Source of the DNA: Acinetobacter pseudolwoffii | GTDB lineage: Bacteria > Pseudomonadota > Gammaproteobacteria > Pseudomonadales > Moraxellaceae | Length of the DNA: 64,000 nucleotides | Assembly: GCF_002803605.1 (NCBI RefSeq) | Contig: NZ_PHRG01000001.1 | Span: 496,001 to 560,000, forward strand | Direction: 5' to 3' | Shown: piece after piece, positions 54,996-64,000 of the stretch | How positions within the stretch are numbered: position 1 is the stretch's first letter | Layout of the letters: each line of letters opens with the position of its first letter | Position numbers and translations under genes: made by a program | The notes under the pieces: generated by a model | Database searches by the model: none | Seen by the model: only the letters and a program-made list of their open reading frames with translations | Told to the model about the DNA's origin: nothing

Positions 54996-55952
54996 ATGCG
55001 CCAATCTAATGTTCAGTTTTTAGCAAAAACTGCAGTACTCGGTACTGCAGTGGCTGGCGTCATGATGCTTTCTGGCTGTTCAAAACAGGAAGATACCACC
55101 ACCCTGAATATTGGTTTTCAAAAATATGGCGTACTGCCAATTTTAAAAGAACGCGGCACGCTAGAAGCCTCATTAAAAAAACAAGGCGTAAATGTGAAAT
55201 GGGTGGAGTTTCCGGCTGGCCCACAGTTACTTGAAGGCCTGAATGTCGGCAGCGTGTCTTTTGGTGAAGCAGGTGAAGCACCCCCCATTTTTGCCCAGGC
55301 AGCGAATTCAAATCTGGTCTATGTCGCAAACCAGCCACCAGCGCCTAAAGCCGAAGCCCTAATTGTACCGAAAGACTCCCCGATTCAATCGATTCAGGAT
55401 CTGAAAGGCAAACGTGTGGTCTTGAACAAAGGTTCCAACGTGCATTATTTACTGTTGAAAGTTCTTGAAGCCAACAATCTGAAACTCAGCGATATTGAAG
55501 TGATTTACCTGCCACCCTCTGATGCACGTGCAGCTTTTGAACGTGGTGCAGTGGACGCTTGGGTGATCTGGGATCCATTCTTTGCCGCTGCTGAACATCA
55601 AATTGGCGCGCGTGTGATTGCCACGGGTGAGAACATCGTGAGCAATCACCAGTTCTATCTGGCAGATCGCAAGTTTGCAGAAAGCCATCCTCAGGTCGTG
55701 GAAGCGGTGGTGAATGAACTTAACTTGACCACAGAGTGGGTAGCACAAAATCAGGATGAAGCAGCCAAACTTCTGGAAAAACCGACAGGTCTGGCTTTTG
55801 ATGTCCTGAAAACTTCGATTTCCCGTATGGGCTTTGGAGTCAAACCTTTATCTAACGATGTCATCCAAAAACAACAACAGGTGGCAGATGCTTTTTATGG
55901 TCAGCAACTGATTCCACAGAAGCTGAATATTGATGCAGCGATTATTAAATAA
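54996..55952 (+). CDS. ssuA: Aliphatic sulfonate ABC transporter binding protein, copy 1
   Basis: 318 residues. Lipobox LSGC with C28 marks it as a lipoprotein, unlike the soluble SsuA of E. coli. The mature protein has NIGFQKYGVLPILKERGTLE, WVEFPAGPQLLEGLNVGSVSFGEAGEAPPIFAQAANS and IQDLKGKRVVLNKGSNVHYLLL, all classic SsuA/TauA-type features. It heads a five-gene rightward cluster. Substrate range among organosulfonates cannot be read from the sequence. Confidence 0.88.
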   Translation: MRQSNVQFLAKTAVLGTAVAGVMMLSGCSKQEDTTTLNIGFQKYGVLPILKERGTLEASLKKQGVNVKWVEFPAGPQLLEGLNVGSVSFGEAGEAPPIFAQAANSNLVYVANQPPAPKAEALIVPKDSPIQSIQDLKGKRVVLNKGSNVHYLLLKVLEANNLKLSDIEVIYLPPSDARAAFERGAVDAWVIWDPFFAAAEHQIGARVIATGENIVSNHQFYLADRKFAESHPQVVEAVVNELNLTTEWVAQNQDEAAKLLEKPTGLAFDVLKTSISRMGFGVKPLSNDVIQKQQQVADAFYGQQLIPQKLNIDAAIIK

Positions 55953-55976
55953 CGCCAGAATAATTCGAGAATAAAG

Positions 55977-56972
55977 ATGAGTAATTTAAAAACGGTTTCC
56001 TCTATCAGTTTAGCGTTATTGGGCTTTGCTTTGATCGGTTGCCAAAAACAGGAGCCACAGCAAAACACTGCTGCAGAAACTGCAGTACCACCACAGGTTC
56101 AAACTATTGCCATTGGTTTTCAAAAATCGGCTTTAAATCTGCTGGTTGCGCGTGATGAAAAACTGATGGAACAGCAGTTTCCAAATACCAAAATTGAATG
56201 GAAGGAATTTCCTGCCGGTCCGCAAATGCTGGAAGCTCTAGCAGTGGGTGCGGTCGATTATGGTTATGTCGGCAATACCCCACCCATCTTTGCTCAAGCG
56301 GCAGATAAATCCCTGAACTACGTGGCATTTGAAAAAGTGGCTGGCAACTCCTCAGCTGTGATCTTACCCCATGACAGTGATATTCAGACCATCCAGCAGT
56401 TGAAAGGTAAACGCATTGCCGTTCAGAAAGGTTCAAGTGCACATGAACTTCTGGCAAAAACTTTAGAAAAAGCCGGATTAAGCTGGTCAGAGATTCAAGC
56501 GGTCTGGTTACCACCTGCAGATGCTCGTGCTGCTTTTGATAAAAAAGCTATTGATGCCTGGGCGATTTGGGATCCGTTTCTGGGTGCAGCTGAAGTCGAC
56601 AGCAACGTAAAAGTGCTGATTGAATCCAGTGTCTTTCCACAGACTTATGCCTTTTATATTGGCAATCCAGAATTTATTCAGAAGCATCCAGACAGCCCGG
56701 AAAAGTTTATTCAGGCTTTAAATGCATCAGATCAATGGATTATTAAAAATCAGTCCTTAGCTTTAGATGTTTATCAGAAAAGTACCGGTCTCAAACCAGA
56801 AGTGGCAAAGATTGCCTTTGAACGTCGCCTTAAACCCTCCCCTGTACTGCCATTAACTGCAGAAGTGGTCGAAGCGCAACAGCATATTGCTGATCTGTTC
56901 CAGCAGGTTCAACTGATTCCCAACAAAATAAGTGTCCAGCAACACATTTGGACGCCAACAGCTACACATTGA
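55977..56972 (+). CDS. Aliphatic sulfonate ABC transporter binding protein, copy 2
   Basis: 331 residues, also a lipoprotein (LIGC, C22). It shares with copy 1 the segments AIGFQKSALNLLVARDEKLMEQ, WKEFPAGPQMLEALAVGAVDYGYVGNTPPIFAQAAD and LPPADARAAFDKKAIDAWAIWDPF, so it is a tandem paralogue rather than a different family. The two may widen substrate range of one SsuBC permease. Starts 24 bases after copy 1 stop with GAGAA upstream. Confidence 0.85.
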   Translation: MSNLKTVSSISLALLGFALIGCQKQEPQQNTAAETAVPPQVQTIAIGFQKSALNLLVARDEKLMEQQFPNTKIEWKEFPAGPQMLEALAVGAVDYGYVGNTPPIFAQAADKSLNYVAFEKVAGNSSAVILPHDSDIQTIQQLKGKRIAVQKGSSAHELLAKTLEKAGLSWSEIQAVWLPPADARAAFDKKAIDAWAIWDPFLGAAEVDSNVKVLIESSVFPQTYAFYIGNPEFIQKHPDSPEKFIQALNASDQWIIKNQSLALDVYQKSTGLKPEVAKIAFERRLKPSPVLPLTAEVVEAQQHIADLFQQVQLIPNKISVQQHIWTPTATH

Positions 56973-57008
56973 TTACCGAGCACAATTACTTAATTTAAGG
57001 AATTTCAC

Positions 57009-58184
57009 ATGAAAATTTTCTGGTTTATCCCGACACATGGCGACAGCCGTTACCTAGGTACCAGCAAAGGTGCGCGCCAGGTCGATCATGCCTACATGAA
57101 ACAGATTGCTGTGGCAGTCGACAACCTGGGCTATGAAGGTGTGCTGATTCCTACAGGTCGTTCATGTGAAGATCCTTGGTTAACTGCTGCCAGCCTGATT
57201 GATGCAACCAAAAAACTAAAATTCCTGGTAGCACTTCGTCCCGGGGTGACCACGCCTGCTTTGGCAGCACGTATGGCTGCAACATTTGACCGTCTCTCTG
57301 GTGGCCGTGTTTTGCTGAACCTGGTCACTGGCGGTGATGAGCAAGAGCTAAAAGGCGACGGCGTCTATGAAGATCACAAAACCCGCTATAAAACTGCCAC
57401 CGAATACACCACCATCTGGCGTGAAATTCTCAAGCGTTCGCATACTGGCGAAAGCTTTACATTCCACGGCGAACGCTTAAGTGTCGATGATGCCAAACTG
57501 CTCTATCCACCAATACAAGAACCACATCCGCCGTTATGGTTTGGTGGTTCTTCAGATGATGCCGTTGAGCTGGCAACAGACCAGGTCGATACTTATCTGA
57601 CATGGGGCGAGCCACCTGCAGCAGTGAAGGAAAAGATTGAAAATGTGCGTGCTAAGGCCGCTGCTAAAGGTCGTGAACTGAACTACGGTATCCGCCTGCA
57701 TGTGATCGTGCGTGAAACCAATGAACAGGCCTGGGCTGCAGCAGAAGAACTGATCCAGTATGTCGATGATGCCACCATTGCAGCAGCTCAGGCGAAGTTT
57801 AAAATCATGGACTCGGTCGGTCAGCGCCGTATGGCTGAATTGCACAATGGCGACCGTAGCAAGCTGGAAGTATCGCCAAACCTTTGGGCCGGTGTTGGCC
57901 TGGTACGTGGCGGTGCAGGTACAGCACTGGTGGGTGATCCGGAAACTGTCGCAGCACGTATTCAGGAATATGCGGATCTGGGAATCAGTACCTTTATCTT
58001 CTCTGGCTACCCGCATCTGGAAGAGTCCATCCGTTTTGCTGAACTGGTGTTCCCATTACTTCCACTGGAAACCCAGAAAAAACTGGCTCAACCGAACCTG
58101 ACAGGTCCATTCGGTGAAATCGTAGCGAACAACTACACTCCGGATGAAAACAAGAAAGCTGAGAAAGTTCAGGAGTCTGCTTAA
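57009..58184 (+). CDS. ssuD: FMNH2-dependent alkanesulfonate monooxygenase
   Basis: Cleaves alkanesulfonates to aldehyde and sulfite using reduced flavin. The 391-residue luciferase-like TIM-barrel protein has [34 protein letters not shown] (active-site cysteine region), [15 protein letters not shown] and the mobile-loop region [20 protein letters not shown]. Length is slightly above E. coli SsuD. It needs reduced FMN, normally from SsuE, which is not encoded in this cluster. AAGGAA precedes the ATG. Confidence 0.95.
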   Translation: MKIFWFIPTHGDSRYLGTSKGARQVDHAYMKQIAVAVDNLGYEGVLIPTGRSCEDPWLTAASLIDATKKLKFLVALRPGVTTPALAARMAATFDRLSGGRVLLNLVTGGDEQELKGDGVYEDHKTRYKTATEYTTIWREILKRSHTGESFTFHGERLSVDDAKLLYPPIQEPHPPLWFGGSSDDAVELATDQVDTYLTWGEPPAAVKEKIENVRAKAAAKGRELNYGIRLHVIVRETNEQAWAAAEELIQYVDDATIAAAQAKFKIMDSVGQRRMAELHNGDRSKLEVSPNLWAGVGLVRGGAGTALVGDPETVAARIQEYADLGISTFIFSGYPHLEESIRFAELVFPLLPLETQKKLAQPNLTGPFGEIVANNYTPDENKKAEKVQESA

Positions 58185-58999
58185 TGTCGAAAGTCGTTTC
58201 CGTTGAAACCCTGGCACAAAAGCAGGTTTCACGTGGAACAATTCTGGGGCGGCATTTGCTGCCCTGGCTGGTTCCGATTTTCTTGATTGCCATTTGGCAA
58301 ATTGCTTCTGGCACTGGTCTGCTGGAAAGCCGGATTCTGCCTGCACCAAGTGCAGTGATTTTGGCATTCTGGAAATTATTGTTAAGCGGTGAGCTGTGGA
58401 CGCATGTACAAGTCAGTGCAGGACGTGCTATCAGTGGCTTGCTGGTTGGAGGCGGTTTGGGCCTGTTACTAGGGCTGTTAAATGGTTCATCCAAAATTGC
58501 CTCTACCCTGCTCGATACCACCTTGCAGATGATCCGCAACATTCCTGCGCTTGCGCTGATTCCATTGGTGATTCTCTGGTTCGGGATTGATGAATCTGCC
58601 AAGCTGTTTCTCGTTGCAATTGGGGTATTTTTCCCGATTTATATCAATACCTATCACGGCATCCGTTCAGTCGATCCGCAGTTGATCGAAATGGGGAAAA
58701 GCTATGGGCTTACGCGCTGGCAGCTGTATAAAGAGATCATTCTGCCGGGAGCAATGCCGTCGATTCTGGTTGGACTACGCTTCTCTCTGGGTCTGGTCTG
58801 GGTGCTTCTGATCGTTGCAGAAACCATTTCTGCCCAGTCGGGTATTGGCTATATGACCATGAATGCACGCGAATTCCTACAAACCGATATCGTTTTAGTC
58901 GGTATTTTACTGTATGCCCTACTCGGCAAACTGGCCGATGTCCTGGCGGTGGCCTTAGAACGATTCCTGCTGCGTTGGCATGCGGGTTATCAAAAATAA
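58184..58999 (+). CDS. ssuC: Aliphatic sulfonate ABC transporter permease
   Basis: A 271-residue inner-membrane permease with about six hydrophobic helices and the coupling (EAA) loop LIEMGKSYGLTRWQLYKEIILPGAMPSILVGLRFS. Family start features include LPWLVPIFLIAIWQIASGTGLLESRILPAPSAV. It overlaps the last base of the ssuD stop (TAATG), indicating coupled translation, and works with SsuB and the two binding proteins. Confidence 0.95.
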   Translation: MSKVVSVETLAQKQVSRGTILGRHLLPWLVPIFLIAIWQIASGTGLLESRILPAPSAVILAFWKLLLSGELWTHVQVSAGRAISGLLVGGGLGLLLGLLNGSSKIASTLLDTTLQMIRNIPALALIPLVILWFGIDESAKLFLVAIGVFFPIYINTYHGIRSVDPQLIEMGKSYGLTRWQLYKEIILPGAMPSILVGLRFSLGLVWVLLIVAETISAQSGIGYMTMNAREFLQTDIVLVGILLYALLGKLADVLAVALERFLLRWHAGYQK

Positions 59000-59019
59000 T
59001 TTAAAATAAGGAGCATCTG

Positions 59020-59826
59020 ATGACTGATCTCAGTTTAGGCCGTCATGCCAATGAGCCTATTGCGCCATCCCGGCAACCTGCGGCAGATATCAACCCGAAT
59101 GCGGTGCTTGGTGCCGAAATTATTATTGAACAGCTGCACAAGTTTTATGGTTCCGTCAAAGTTCTGGAAGATCTGGATCTGCATATTCAACCGGGCGAAT
59201 TTCTGGCGATTGTCGGGCGTAGTGGCTGTGGTAAAAGTACCCTGCTGCGTTTGATTGCCGATCTGGAAAAACAGAGCTATGGCGAAATCAAGTTCAAGTC
59301 CGCGCGGCATATCCGTGAAGGAATTACTGCAGATGATATCCGGGTCATGTTTCAGGACCCGCGTCTGCTGCCATGGCGTAGCATCGAACAGAATGTGCAA
59401 CTGGGTCTGGCCAAAGAGCAGCATGCCAAAGCATCGCAAATGCTGGAAAAAGTGGGCTTAAAAGAAAAAGCCGCATTGTGGCCATCACAATTGTCGGGTG
59501 GTCAGCGTCAACGTACCGCTCTGGCACGTGCATTATCGCATCAGCCGCGTATTCTGCTGCTGGATGAACCGCTTGGTGCTTTGGATGCCCTGACCCGTCT
59601 GGAGATGCAAAGCCTGATCGAACGCTTATGGACCGAGCAAGGCTTTACCGCCATTCTGGTCACGCATGATGTCAGTGAAGCAGTGCAGCTGGCCGACCGG
59701 ATTATCCTGCTGGATAAAGGCCATATTGCCAAAGAATTTCAGGTCGACTTACCACGTCCTCGCCAAAAAAGTGTGAAATTTACAGAACTGGAACAGCAGG
59801 TACTGCAAGCAGTTTTGGCAACCTGA
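59020..59826 (+). CDS. ssuB: Aliphatic sulfonate ABC transporter ATPase
   Basis: 268 residues. Walker [10 protein letters not shown] (66-74), signature LSGGQRQR (158-165), Walker B RILLLDEP (177-184) and the switch histidine in LVTHDVSEA are intact. The first 30 residues precede the canonical fold and are variable in the family. AAGGAG precedes the ATG. A GC-rich hairpin (59838-59864) follows and may end the ssu transcript. Confidence 0.95.
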   Translation: MTDLSLGRHANEPIAPSRQPAADINPNAVLGAEIIIEQLHKFYGSVKVLEDLDLHIQPGEFLAIVGRSGCGKSTLLRLIADLEKQSYGEIKFKSARHIREGITADDIRVMFQDPRLLPWRSIEQNVQLGLAKEQHAKASQMLEKVGLKEKAALWPSQLSGGQRQRTALARALSHQPRILLLDEPLGALDALTRLEMQSLIERLWTEQGFTAILVTHDVSEAVQLADRIILLDKGHIAKEFQVDLPRPRQKSVKFTELEQQVLQAVLAT

Positions 59827-60149
59827 ACTATAGATAAAACCCGGAATATGGCTGTTCCGGGTTTCATCTGGGAACTAAATCCTGAACCGGATTTAAACTG
59901 CAGCTATATCCCGGTCATAAAAGCGTTAATTTTCTCATGCTCTTTAAAATAAAAAAAACTTAATAATTCAAGCATTTTCACAAACTTGTAACCTTATTCT
60001 GTTGGGGTGCATTTATGCTGTTTTTAAAGGTCGATCTAGAGAATAAATCATCATTATTCAAAAAATTAGACATTGACTGTGTGCACAAATCTGATGATTT
60101 GCCGTACAATTGAGGATTCCCATTTTTTCATTGTTTTTTATATTTGCTA
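59827..60149 (+). other. Gap between ssuB and the RutR-like gene
   Basis: 323 bases with no gene. It contains the ssu end hairpin (AACCCGGA/TCCGGGTT, 59838-59864) with only a weak T-run. Further right, TGTGCACA is an eight-base palindrome near 60081-60088, and TACAAT near 60105 could be a -10 element of the regulator gene; the palindrome could be its operator, which is a guess. Confidence 0.45.
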
Positions 60150-60770
60150 ATGGAACAAAAAAAGAGTACTCAAAAACGCAACCAGCTGCTGAATGCTGCA
60201 CTAGATGTATTTTCCCTGTACGGTTTTAATGGGGCAAGTCTAGATGAAATTGCACAGATTGCAGAAATGCATAAATCGAATATTTTCTATTATTATGAAA
60301 ATAAAGAAGCTCTCTATGTCGAGGTATTGACCACCGTTCTACAAAAATGGCTGGCACCTTTACAAACACTTGAGGCCGAACTGGAGCCTGAAGAAGCGAT
60401 TACCAATTATTTAATGCAAAAAATTGAAGTGTCGCGCACCCAGCCAAAAGCATCGCGCTTGTTTGCTTTGGAAGTAATTCAGGGCGCACCGCATATACTG
60501 GAAATTTTAAAAGGTCCGCTAAAGAAACTGGTAAAGCGTAAAGCCAAAGTCATTTCTAACTGGCAGGAACAGGGCAAGATTTCCGCAGATATCGATCCTG
60601 AGTTACTGATTCTGAATATTTGGGCGATTACCCAGAACTATGCAGATTTTGCCACTCAAATGGAAATGGTCACTGGAAAAACCTTGCGTAATCGTAGCAT
60701 GCAGCAGCGCATTATCCAGCATACGGTACACATGATGTTATATGGCGTGATCCCGCGTCCGGATAAATAA
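60150..60770 (+). CDS. TetR-family regulator, RutR-like
   Basis: 206 residues. The N-terminal helix-turn-helix (about 9-55: RNQLLNAALDVFSLYGFNGASLDEIAQIAEMHKSNIFYYYENKEALY) and the C-terminal domain with QPKASRLFALEVIQGAPHILEILKGPLKKLVKRKAKVI resemble RutR, the uracil-responsive regulator. No pyrimidine-utilisation genes lie in the window, and it may act on the ssu cluster or elsewhere. The ATG at 60150 is used rather than a TTG two codons upstream. Confidence 0.8.
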   Translation: MEQKKSTQKRNQLLNAALDVFSLYGFNGASLDEIAQIAEMHKSNIFYYYENKEALYVEVLTTVLQKWLAPLQTLEAELEPEEAITNYLMQKIEVSRTQPKASRLFALEVIQGAPHILEILKGPLKKLVKRKAKVISNWQEQGKISADIDPELLILNIWAITQNYADFATQMEMVTGKTLRNRSMQQRIIQHTVHMMLYGVIPRPDK

Positions 60771-60792
60771 GCGCTAGCTTCTGATTGGCATA

Positions 60793-60813
60793 CGACCATA
60801 GCTGCTATGGTCG
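60793..60813. terminator. Perfect hairpin in the convergent gap
   Basis: CGACCATAG/CTATGGTCG stem with a three-base loop between the ends of two converging genes. It lacks a T-run, so termination there may be partial or factor-dependent. Confidence 0.5.
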
Positions 60814-60836
60814 CCGAGCAAGCTTGACTTAATCTA

Positions 60837-61400
60837 CTATTTTACCATTTGATATAAAGATAATAATTTTTGCGCACCCAATAGCAGATTTTCTTCCCAA
60901 TCCAGATGCGCAGTTTCATTGGCCCCATCAGTAATATACTTGACTGAAATCAGGCGAACACCCAACTTTTTACAGACTTTTGCCAAAGCATAACCTTCCA
61001 TATCGACCAGATTACACGCCACTTTCGAAATCCCGGTTTCAAAGCTGTCGCCTGTCCCACAAATCCCTTTGGGTAAATGTTCAAAAAAAGCCTCCAGTTC
61101 AATCGCGGCAGGATAATCCTGATCCATCGGGGTAACACCGACCTCAAAGCCGAGTGGTGATACATCCATATCGCGCTGTACAAACTGAGTCACTTCAATC
61201 AGGTCATGAGCATTAAAATGCGAACTGCCGGCTGTACCCAGATTCAGCAAGGTACTACAACCGGTTTTTTGAATTACTTCAAAGGCTTTAAAGGCCGCGT
61301 TGACTTTACCAATCCCGCTGTAATGCACATTTATGCCTTGAGCTTCAAACAAGCCTTTGGATTCATTGGCTAATGCCATGATAAGCGCCAGATCGGACAT
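60837..61400 (-). CDS. Purine/MTA-type nucleosidase family protein
   Basis: A 187-residue protein of the PNP_UDP fold. Visible marks are YSGIGKVNAAFKAFEVI, LLNLGTAGSSHFNAHDLIEVTQFVQRDMDVS, the active-site segment KVACNLVDMEGYALAKVCKKLGV with the VDMEG glutamate motif, and KYITDGANETA. It is shorter than E. coli MtnN (about 232), as in a recognised short nucleosidase subgroup. Likely substrates are methylthioadenosine, S-adenosylhomocysteine or related nucleosides; which one is not decided by sequence. Confidence 0.8.
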   Translation of the reverse strand: MSDLALIMALANESKGLFEAQGINVHYSGIGKVNAAFKAFEVIQKTGCSTLLNLGTAGSSHFNAHDLIEVTQFVQRDMDVSPLGFEVGVTPMDQDYPAAIELEAFFEHLPKGICGTGDSFETGISKVACNLVDMEGYALAKVCKKLGVRLISVKYITDGANETAHLDWEENLLLGAQKLLSLYQMVK

Positions 61401-61631
61401 TCAAAATCTCGAATACACAGAAAATTGCTGACATTAGAAAACAAAATCCGTGTAATGAAAAGCAGGAATGCGCTGATCCGATCCATTTAAAGCATCAAAA
61501 AACAATCTGGCCTGATGTTGCGGAAAAGGAATATTCAAGAAAAATATTGCATAAAAACACAACAACAAGACGAAAGCGCGAGATTATGGCAATATATAGC
61601 CTCTCGATATTTACAAGCACTCGATTTGCCC

Positions 61632-62633
61632 ATGCAGCTGCTCCGTCTAAATGCTTTAGCGTCACATTCTGAATTACCCAAAACTGCCGTGACGATCGGT
61701 AATTTTGACGGCGTGCATTTGGGTCATCAGGCCATGATCCGTCAGCTGCAACAGGTGGCCAAAGCACAGGGCTTAAAATCTGTGGTGATGATTTTCGAGC
61801 CGCAACCGCTTGAATATTTTAAAGCTTATGAAGCACCACCACGCATTTCCTCCTTACGTGAAAAAGTCGAATATCTGACTGAACTGGGTGTGGACTATAT
61901 TGCGGTGGCGAAATTTGACCATACTTTTCGTAGCCTGACCGCAGAAGCATTTGCCGACATTTTAAAACAAAAACTCAATGCCCAGCATCTGGTACTCGGT
62001 GATGATTTTCACTTCGGTAAAAACCGTCAGGGCAATAGCGAATTCCTGCGCAATTATGGTTTCCAAGTCACCAATTTAAGCACCATTGCTTTAGAGGGTG
62101 AACGGGTCAGTTCAACCCGGATTCGTCAAACTTTACAAGCAGGCGATTTAGCCCTTGCTGCCAAATTACTCGGCCGGCCCTATAGCATTACCGGACGGGT
62201 GCAATACGGCGACCAGATTGGCCGAACCATTGATTTCCCAACCATTAATGTACGACTAAACCGGCATAAGCCCTGTCTGAATGGCATTTATGGGGTTGAA
62301 GTCATCTGTGAAACTGAATCCCTCAGGGATAAAGTAAAACATGATCATGCTACTAAAACAGGCATTGCGGGTTATGACCCCACGGCCCTGTTTGGTGCGG
62401 GTCATGTGGGAACACGCCCAGCCATCAAACAAGCCCATCCAGAATGGCGATTAGAAGTACATTTTCCAGATGTTTCTGCTAATCTGTATGGCCTGTTAAT
62501 GCGGGTGACGTTCTTAAACTATTTACATGGCGAAAAGGACTATCCTTCGCTTGAAGCGCTAAAAGCCGGAATTGATGATGATGTCGAGAAACTGCTGGAG
62601 TTTCGTCGAAATCATCCTACATTTCCCTTTTAA
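61632..62633 (+). CDS. ribF: Bifunctional riboflavin kinase/FAD synthetase
   Basis: Converts riboflavin to FMN and then FAD. The 333-residue protein has an N-terminal nucleotidyltransferase domain (AVTIGNFDGVHLGHQAMIRQL, then VLGDDFHFGKNRQGN and the VSSTRIRQ segment) and a C-terminal riboflavin kinase domain (GRVQYGDQIGRTIDFPTINV, then NGIYGVEV). The ATG at 61632 gives the family start; the frame is open 39 codons upstream but with unusual residues. It precedes ileS by 64 bases, the common ribF-ileS order. Confidence 0.95.
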   Translation: MQLLRLNALASHSELPKTAVTIGNFDGVHLGHQAMIRQLQQVAKAQGLKSVVMIFEPQPLEYFKAYEAPPRISSLREKVEYLTELGVDYIAVAKFDHTFRSLTAEAFADILKQKLNAQHLVLGDDFHFGKNRQGNSEFLRNYGFQVTNLSTIALEGERVSSTRIRQTLQAGDLALAAKLLGRPYSITGRVQYGDQIGRTIDFPTINVRLNRHKPCLNGIYGVEVICETESLRDKVKHDHATKTGIAGYDPTALFGAGHVGTRPAIKQAHPEWRLEVHFPDVSANLYGLLMRVTFLNYLHGEKDYPSLEALKAGIDDDVEKLLEFRRNHPTFPF

Positions 62634-62697
62634 TATCCCATATTTTTATTGTAAAACGTGTCAGTAACATAACTGATTAGATTGGAAGACGACTTGC

Positions 62698-64000
62698 ATG
62701 AGCGATAAGCAAACTCCTGAAAATGCAGTGGACTATAAAGCCACGCTAAACCTCCCAGGTACTGAATTTGCAATGAAAGCAAATTTGGCAGTACGTGAAG
62801 CGAAATGGTTAGAAGAGTGGTATGCCGACAACATTTATCAGCAGATTCGTGCGTCGCGTATTGGCAAGAAAAAATATGTACTTCATGACGGCCCTCCCTA
62901 TGCAAATGGTCAAATCCATTTGGGTCATGCGGTCAATAAAGTATTAAAAGACATCATCATCAAAAGCCGCGTGATGGATGGTTTTGATGCACCCTATGTA
63001 CCGGGCTGGGACTGTCACGGTCTGCCAATCGAACTCAAAGTTGAAGAAAAAGTCGGTAAAGTCGGCGTCAAGGTAGATGCCTCTACCTTCCGTAAAGCCT
63101 GCCGTGAATATGCCTACACCCAAGTTGAACTGCAAAAGAAAGACTTCGTGCGTATGGGTGTATTCGGTGATTGGAACAACCCTTACCTGACCATGAACTT
63201 CAAACAGGAAGCGGACATCGTACGTTCATTGGGTGCGATTGCCAAAGCCGGTCATATCGAGCCGGGTCTGAAACCGGTGAACTGGTGTCTGGACTGTGGT
63301 TCGTCGCTCGCTGAAGCTGAAGTTGAATATGAAGATAAAAAATCAGATGCCATTGATGTCGGTTTTACGGTGGTTGATTTAGCGGATTTATCTGCACGTT
63401 TGGGTGTAACTGTTAGTGATTCAACAGACATCGTCATCTGGACCACCACGCCTTGGACACTACCTGCCAACCAGGCCGTTGCTGTACATGCCGAAATTGA
63501 GTATCAACTGGTTAAAGCACGTGGTGACGAAAAAGCAGCACAAAACTTTATCCTGGCCAAAGATCTGGTGGAATCGGCAACTGAGCGTTATGGTTTTACT
63601 TCATTCGAAGTAATTGCAGGCTTTAGCGGTAGCAAACTTGAACACCTTGTTCTGCAACATCCTTTAATTAGCGATCGTCAGGTACCGGTCATTTTGGGCG
63701 AGCACGTGATTGCCACCAGTGGTACCGGTGCAGTACATACGGCTCCGGGTCATGGTGTGGACGACTATAAAGTGGGCTTATTGTACAACTTGAAGGTTGA
63801 CAATCCAGTCGGCGGAAATGGGGTGTATTTACCGACTTCGCCACTGTTTGCGGGTGAGCACATTTATAAAGCCAATCCACAAATTATTGCGGCGCTGGGT
63901 GAAGCCAATAAGCTGTGGGCACATAAGCCAATCAAGCATAGCTACCCACATTGCTGGCGTCATAAAACCCCGATTATCTTCCGTGCCACACCACAATGGT
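62698..64000 (+). CDS. ileS: Isoleucyl-tRNA synthetase, 5' part
   Basis: The first 434 residues of a class I synthetase, cut by the window end. It begins [20 protein letters not shown] and has the ATP-binding HIGH motif as HLGH (74-77, in [16 protein letters not shown]). The CP1 editing region is visible: [13 protein letters not shown]-type segment ([16 protein letters not shown]) and [16 protein letters not shown], which removes mischarged valine. The C-terminal KMSKS part and zinc domain lie beyond the edge. It is probably cotranscribed with ribF. Confidence 0.96.
   Translation, partial: MSDKQTPENAVDYKATLNLPGTEFAMKANLAVREAKWLEEWYADNIYQQIRASRIGKKKYVLHDGPPYANGQIHLGHAVNKVLKDIIIKSRVMDGFDAPYVPGWDCHGLPIELKVEEKVGKVGVKVDASTFRKACREYAYTQVELQKKDFVRMGVFGDWNNPYLTMNFKQEADIVRSLGAIAKAGHIEPGLKPVNWCLDCGSSLAEAEVEYEDKKSDAIDVGFTVVDLADLSARLGVTVSDSTDIVIWTTTPWTLPANQAVAVHAEIEYQLVKARGDEKAAQNFILAKDLVESATERYGFTSFEVIAGFSGSKLEHLVLQHPLISDRQVPVILGEHVIATSGTGAVHTAPGHGVDDYKVGLLYNLKVDNPVGGNGVYLPTSPLFAGEHIYKANPQIIAALGEANKLWAHKPIKHSYPHCWRHKTPIIFRATPQW

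Noticed and set aside
57994-58602. 202-residue leftward ORF opposite ssuD-ssuC
   Set aside because: Antisense to two conserved ssu genes; no recognisable motif.
60074-60110. TTGACT...TACAAT as promoter of the RutR-like gene
   Set aside because: The two hexamers are about 26 bases apart, too far for a sigma-70 promoter, so it was not listed as a feature.
1-64000. tRNA genes, CRISPR arrays, prophage or transposase genes
   Set aside because: Scanned for T-loop-like motifs, regular spacer repeats and integrase or transposase motifs; none found by eye.

Overview
The window looks like a core chromosomal segment of a gammaproteobacterium of the family Moraxellaceae, most likely Acinetobacter. That is an inference from protein family character, AT-rich intergenic DNA and gene neighbourhoods: yqiA-parE, dapA-lipoprotein-purC, argS with a SPOR-domain gene, a rhdA-type rhodanese overlapping psd, ubiG-mupP-yciK, and ribF-ileS. 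No tRNA, rRNA, CRISPR array, transposase, integrase or phage gene was recognised. Coding is dense on both strands, with short gaps and many intrinsic terminators.

Layout. 1-5.2 kb: a membrane diguanylate cyclase, then a leftward group of an ankyrin protein, an outer-membrane protein and DsbD, then an HPF/RaiA-type ribosome factor. 5.2-6.3 kb: a gene-poor AT-rich stretch that may hold a gene relic. 6.3-8.5 kb: a Tsx-like channel, a GNAT acetyltransferase and an unknown exported protein. 8.6-17.9 kb: yqiA-parE, an alpha/beta hydrolase, dsbB, gshA, and DUF924, lipoprotein, DUF445 and DUF2798 genes. 18.1-24.1 kb: argS, an FtsN-like SPOR protein, rhdA-like/psd and pncB. 24.2-26.4 kb: an exported catalase with an exported ankyrin protein (katB-ankB arrangement). 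26.7-34.6 kb: dtd, SCP2, serB with a divergent YtjB/Smp-like gene, a bile-acid-type symporter, pncA and an aromatic-acid MFS carrier. 35.3-39.2 kb: dapA, a lipoprotein, purC, a candidate small RNA and rarA. 39.4-46.9 kb: a GGDEF-EAL protein, a YcgN-type protein, DUF1328, murJ, ampD, nadC, an acidic mini-lipoprotein and rph. 47.2-54.7 kb: a FabR-like regulator, dsbA, ubiG-mupP-yciK, small unknown genes, two RcnB-like genes and argA. 55-59.8 kb: an alkanesulfonate cluster with two tandem lipoprotein binding proteins, then ssuD, ssuC and ssuB. 60.1-64 kb: a RutR-like regulator, a nucleosidase, ribF and the 5' part of ileS.

How the genes work together. Three disulfide-bond genes (dsbD, dsbB, dsbA) lie at separate places and supply periplasmic oxidation and reduction. 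pncA, pncB and nadC all feed NAD synthesis. murJ, ampD, mupP and the SPOR protein concern peptidoglycan. Two proteins handle cyclic di-GMP. The ssu cluster releases sulfite from organosulfonates.

The least expected signal is in the gap downstream of purC (about 37.74-37.91 kb): a near-consensus sigma-70 promoter followed by three hairpins, C-rich anti-Shine-Dalgarno-like motifs and a perfect intrinsic terminator, which together look like an unannotated regulatory RNA. No large undescribed defence or mobile system is visible.
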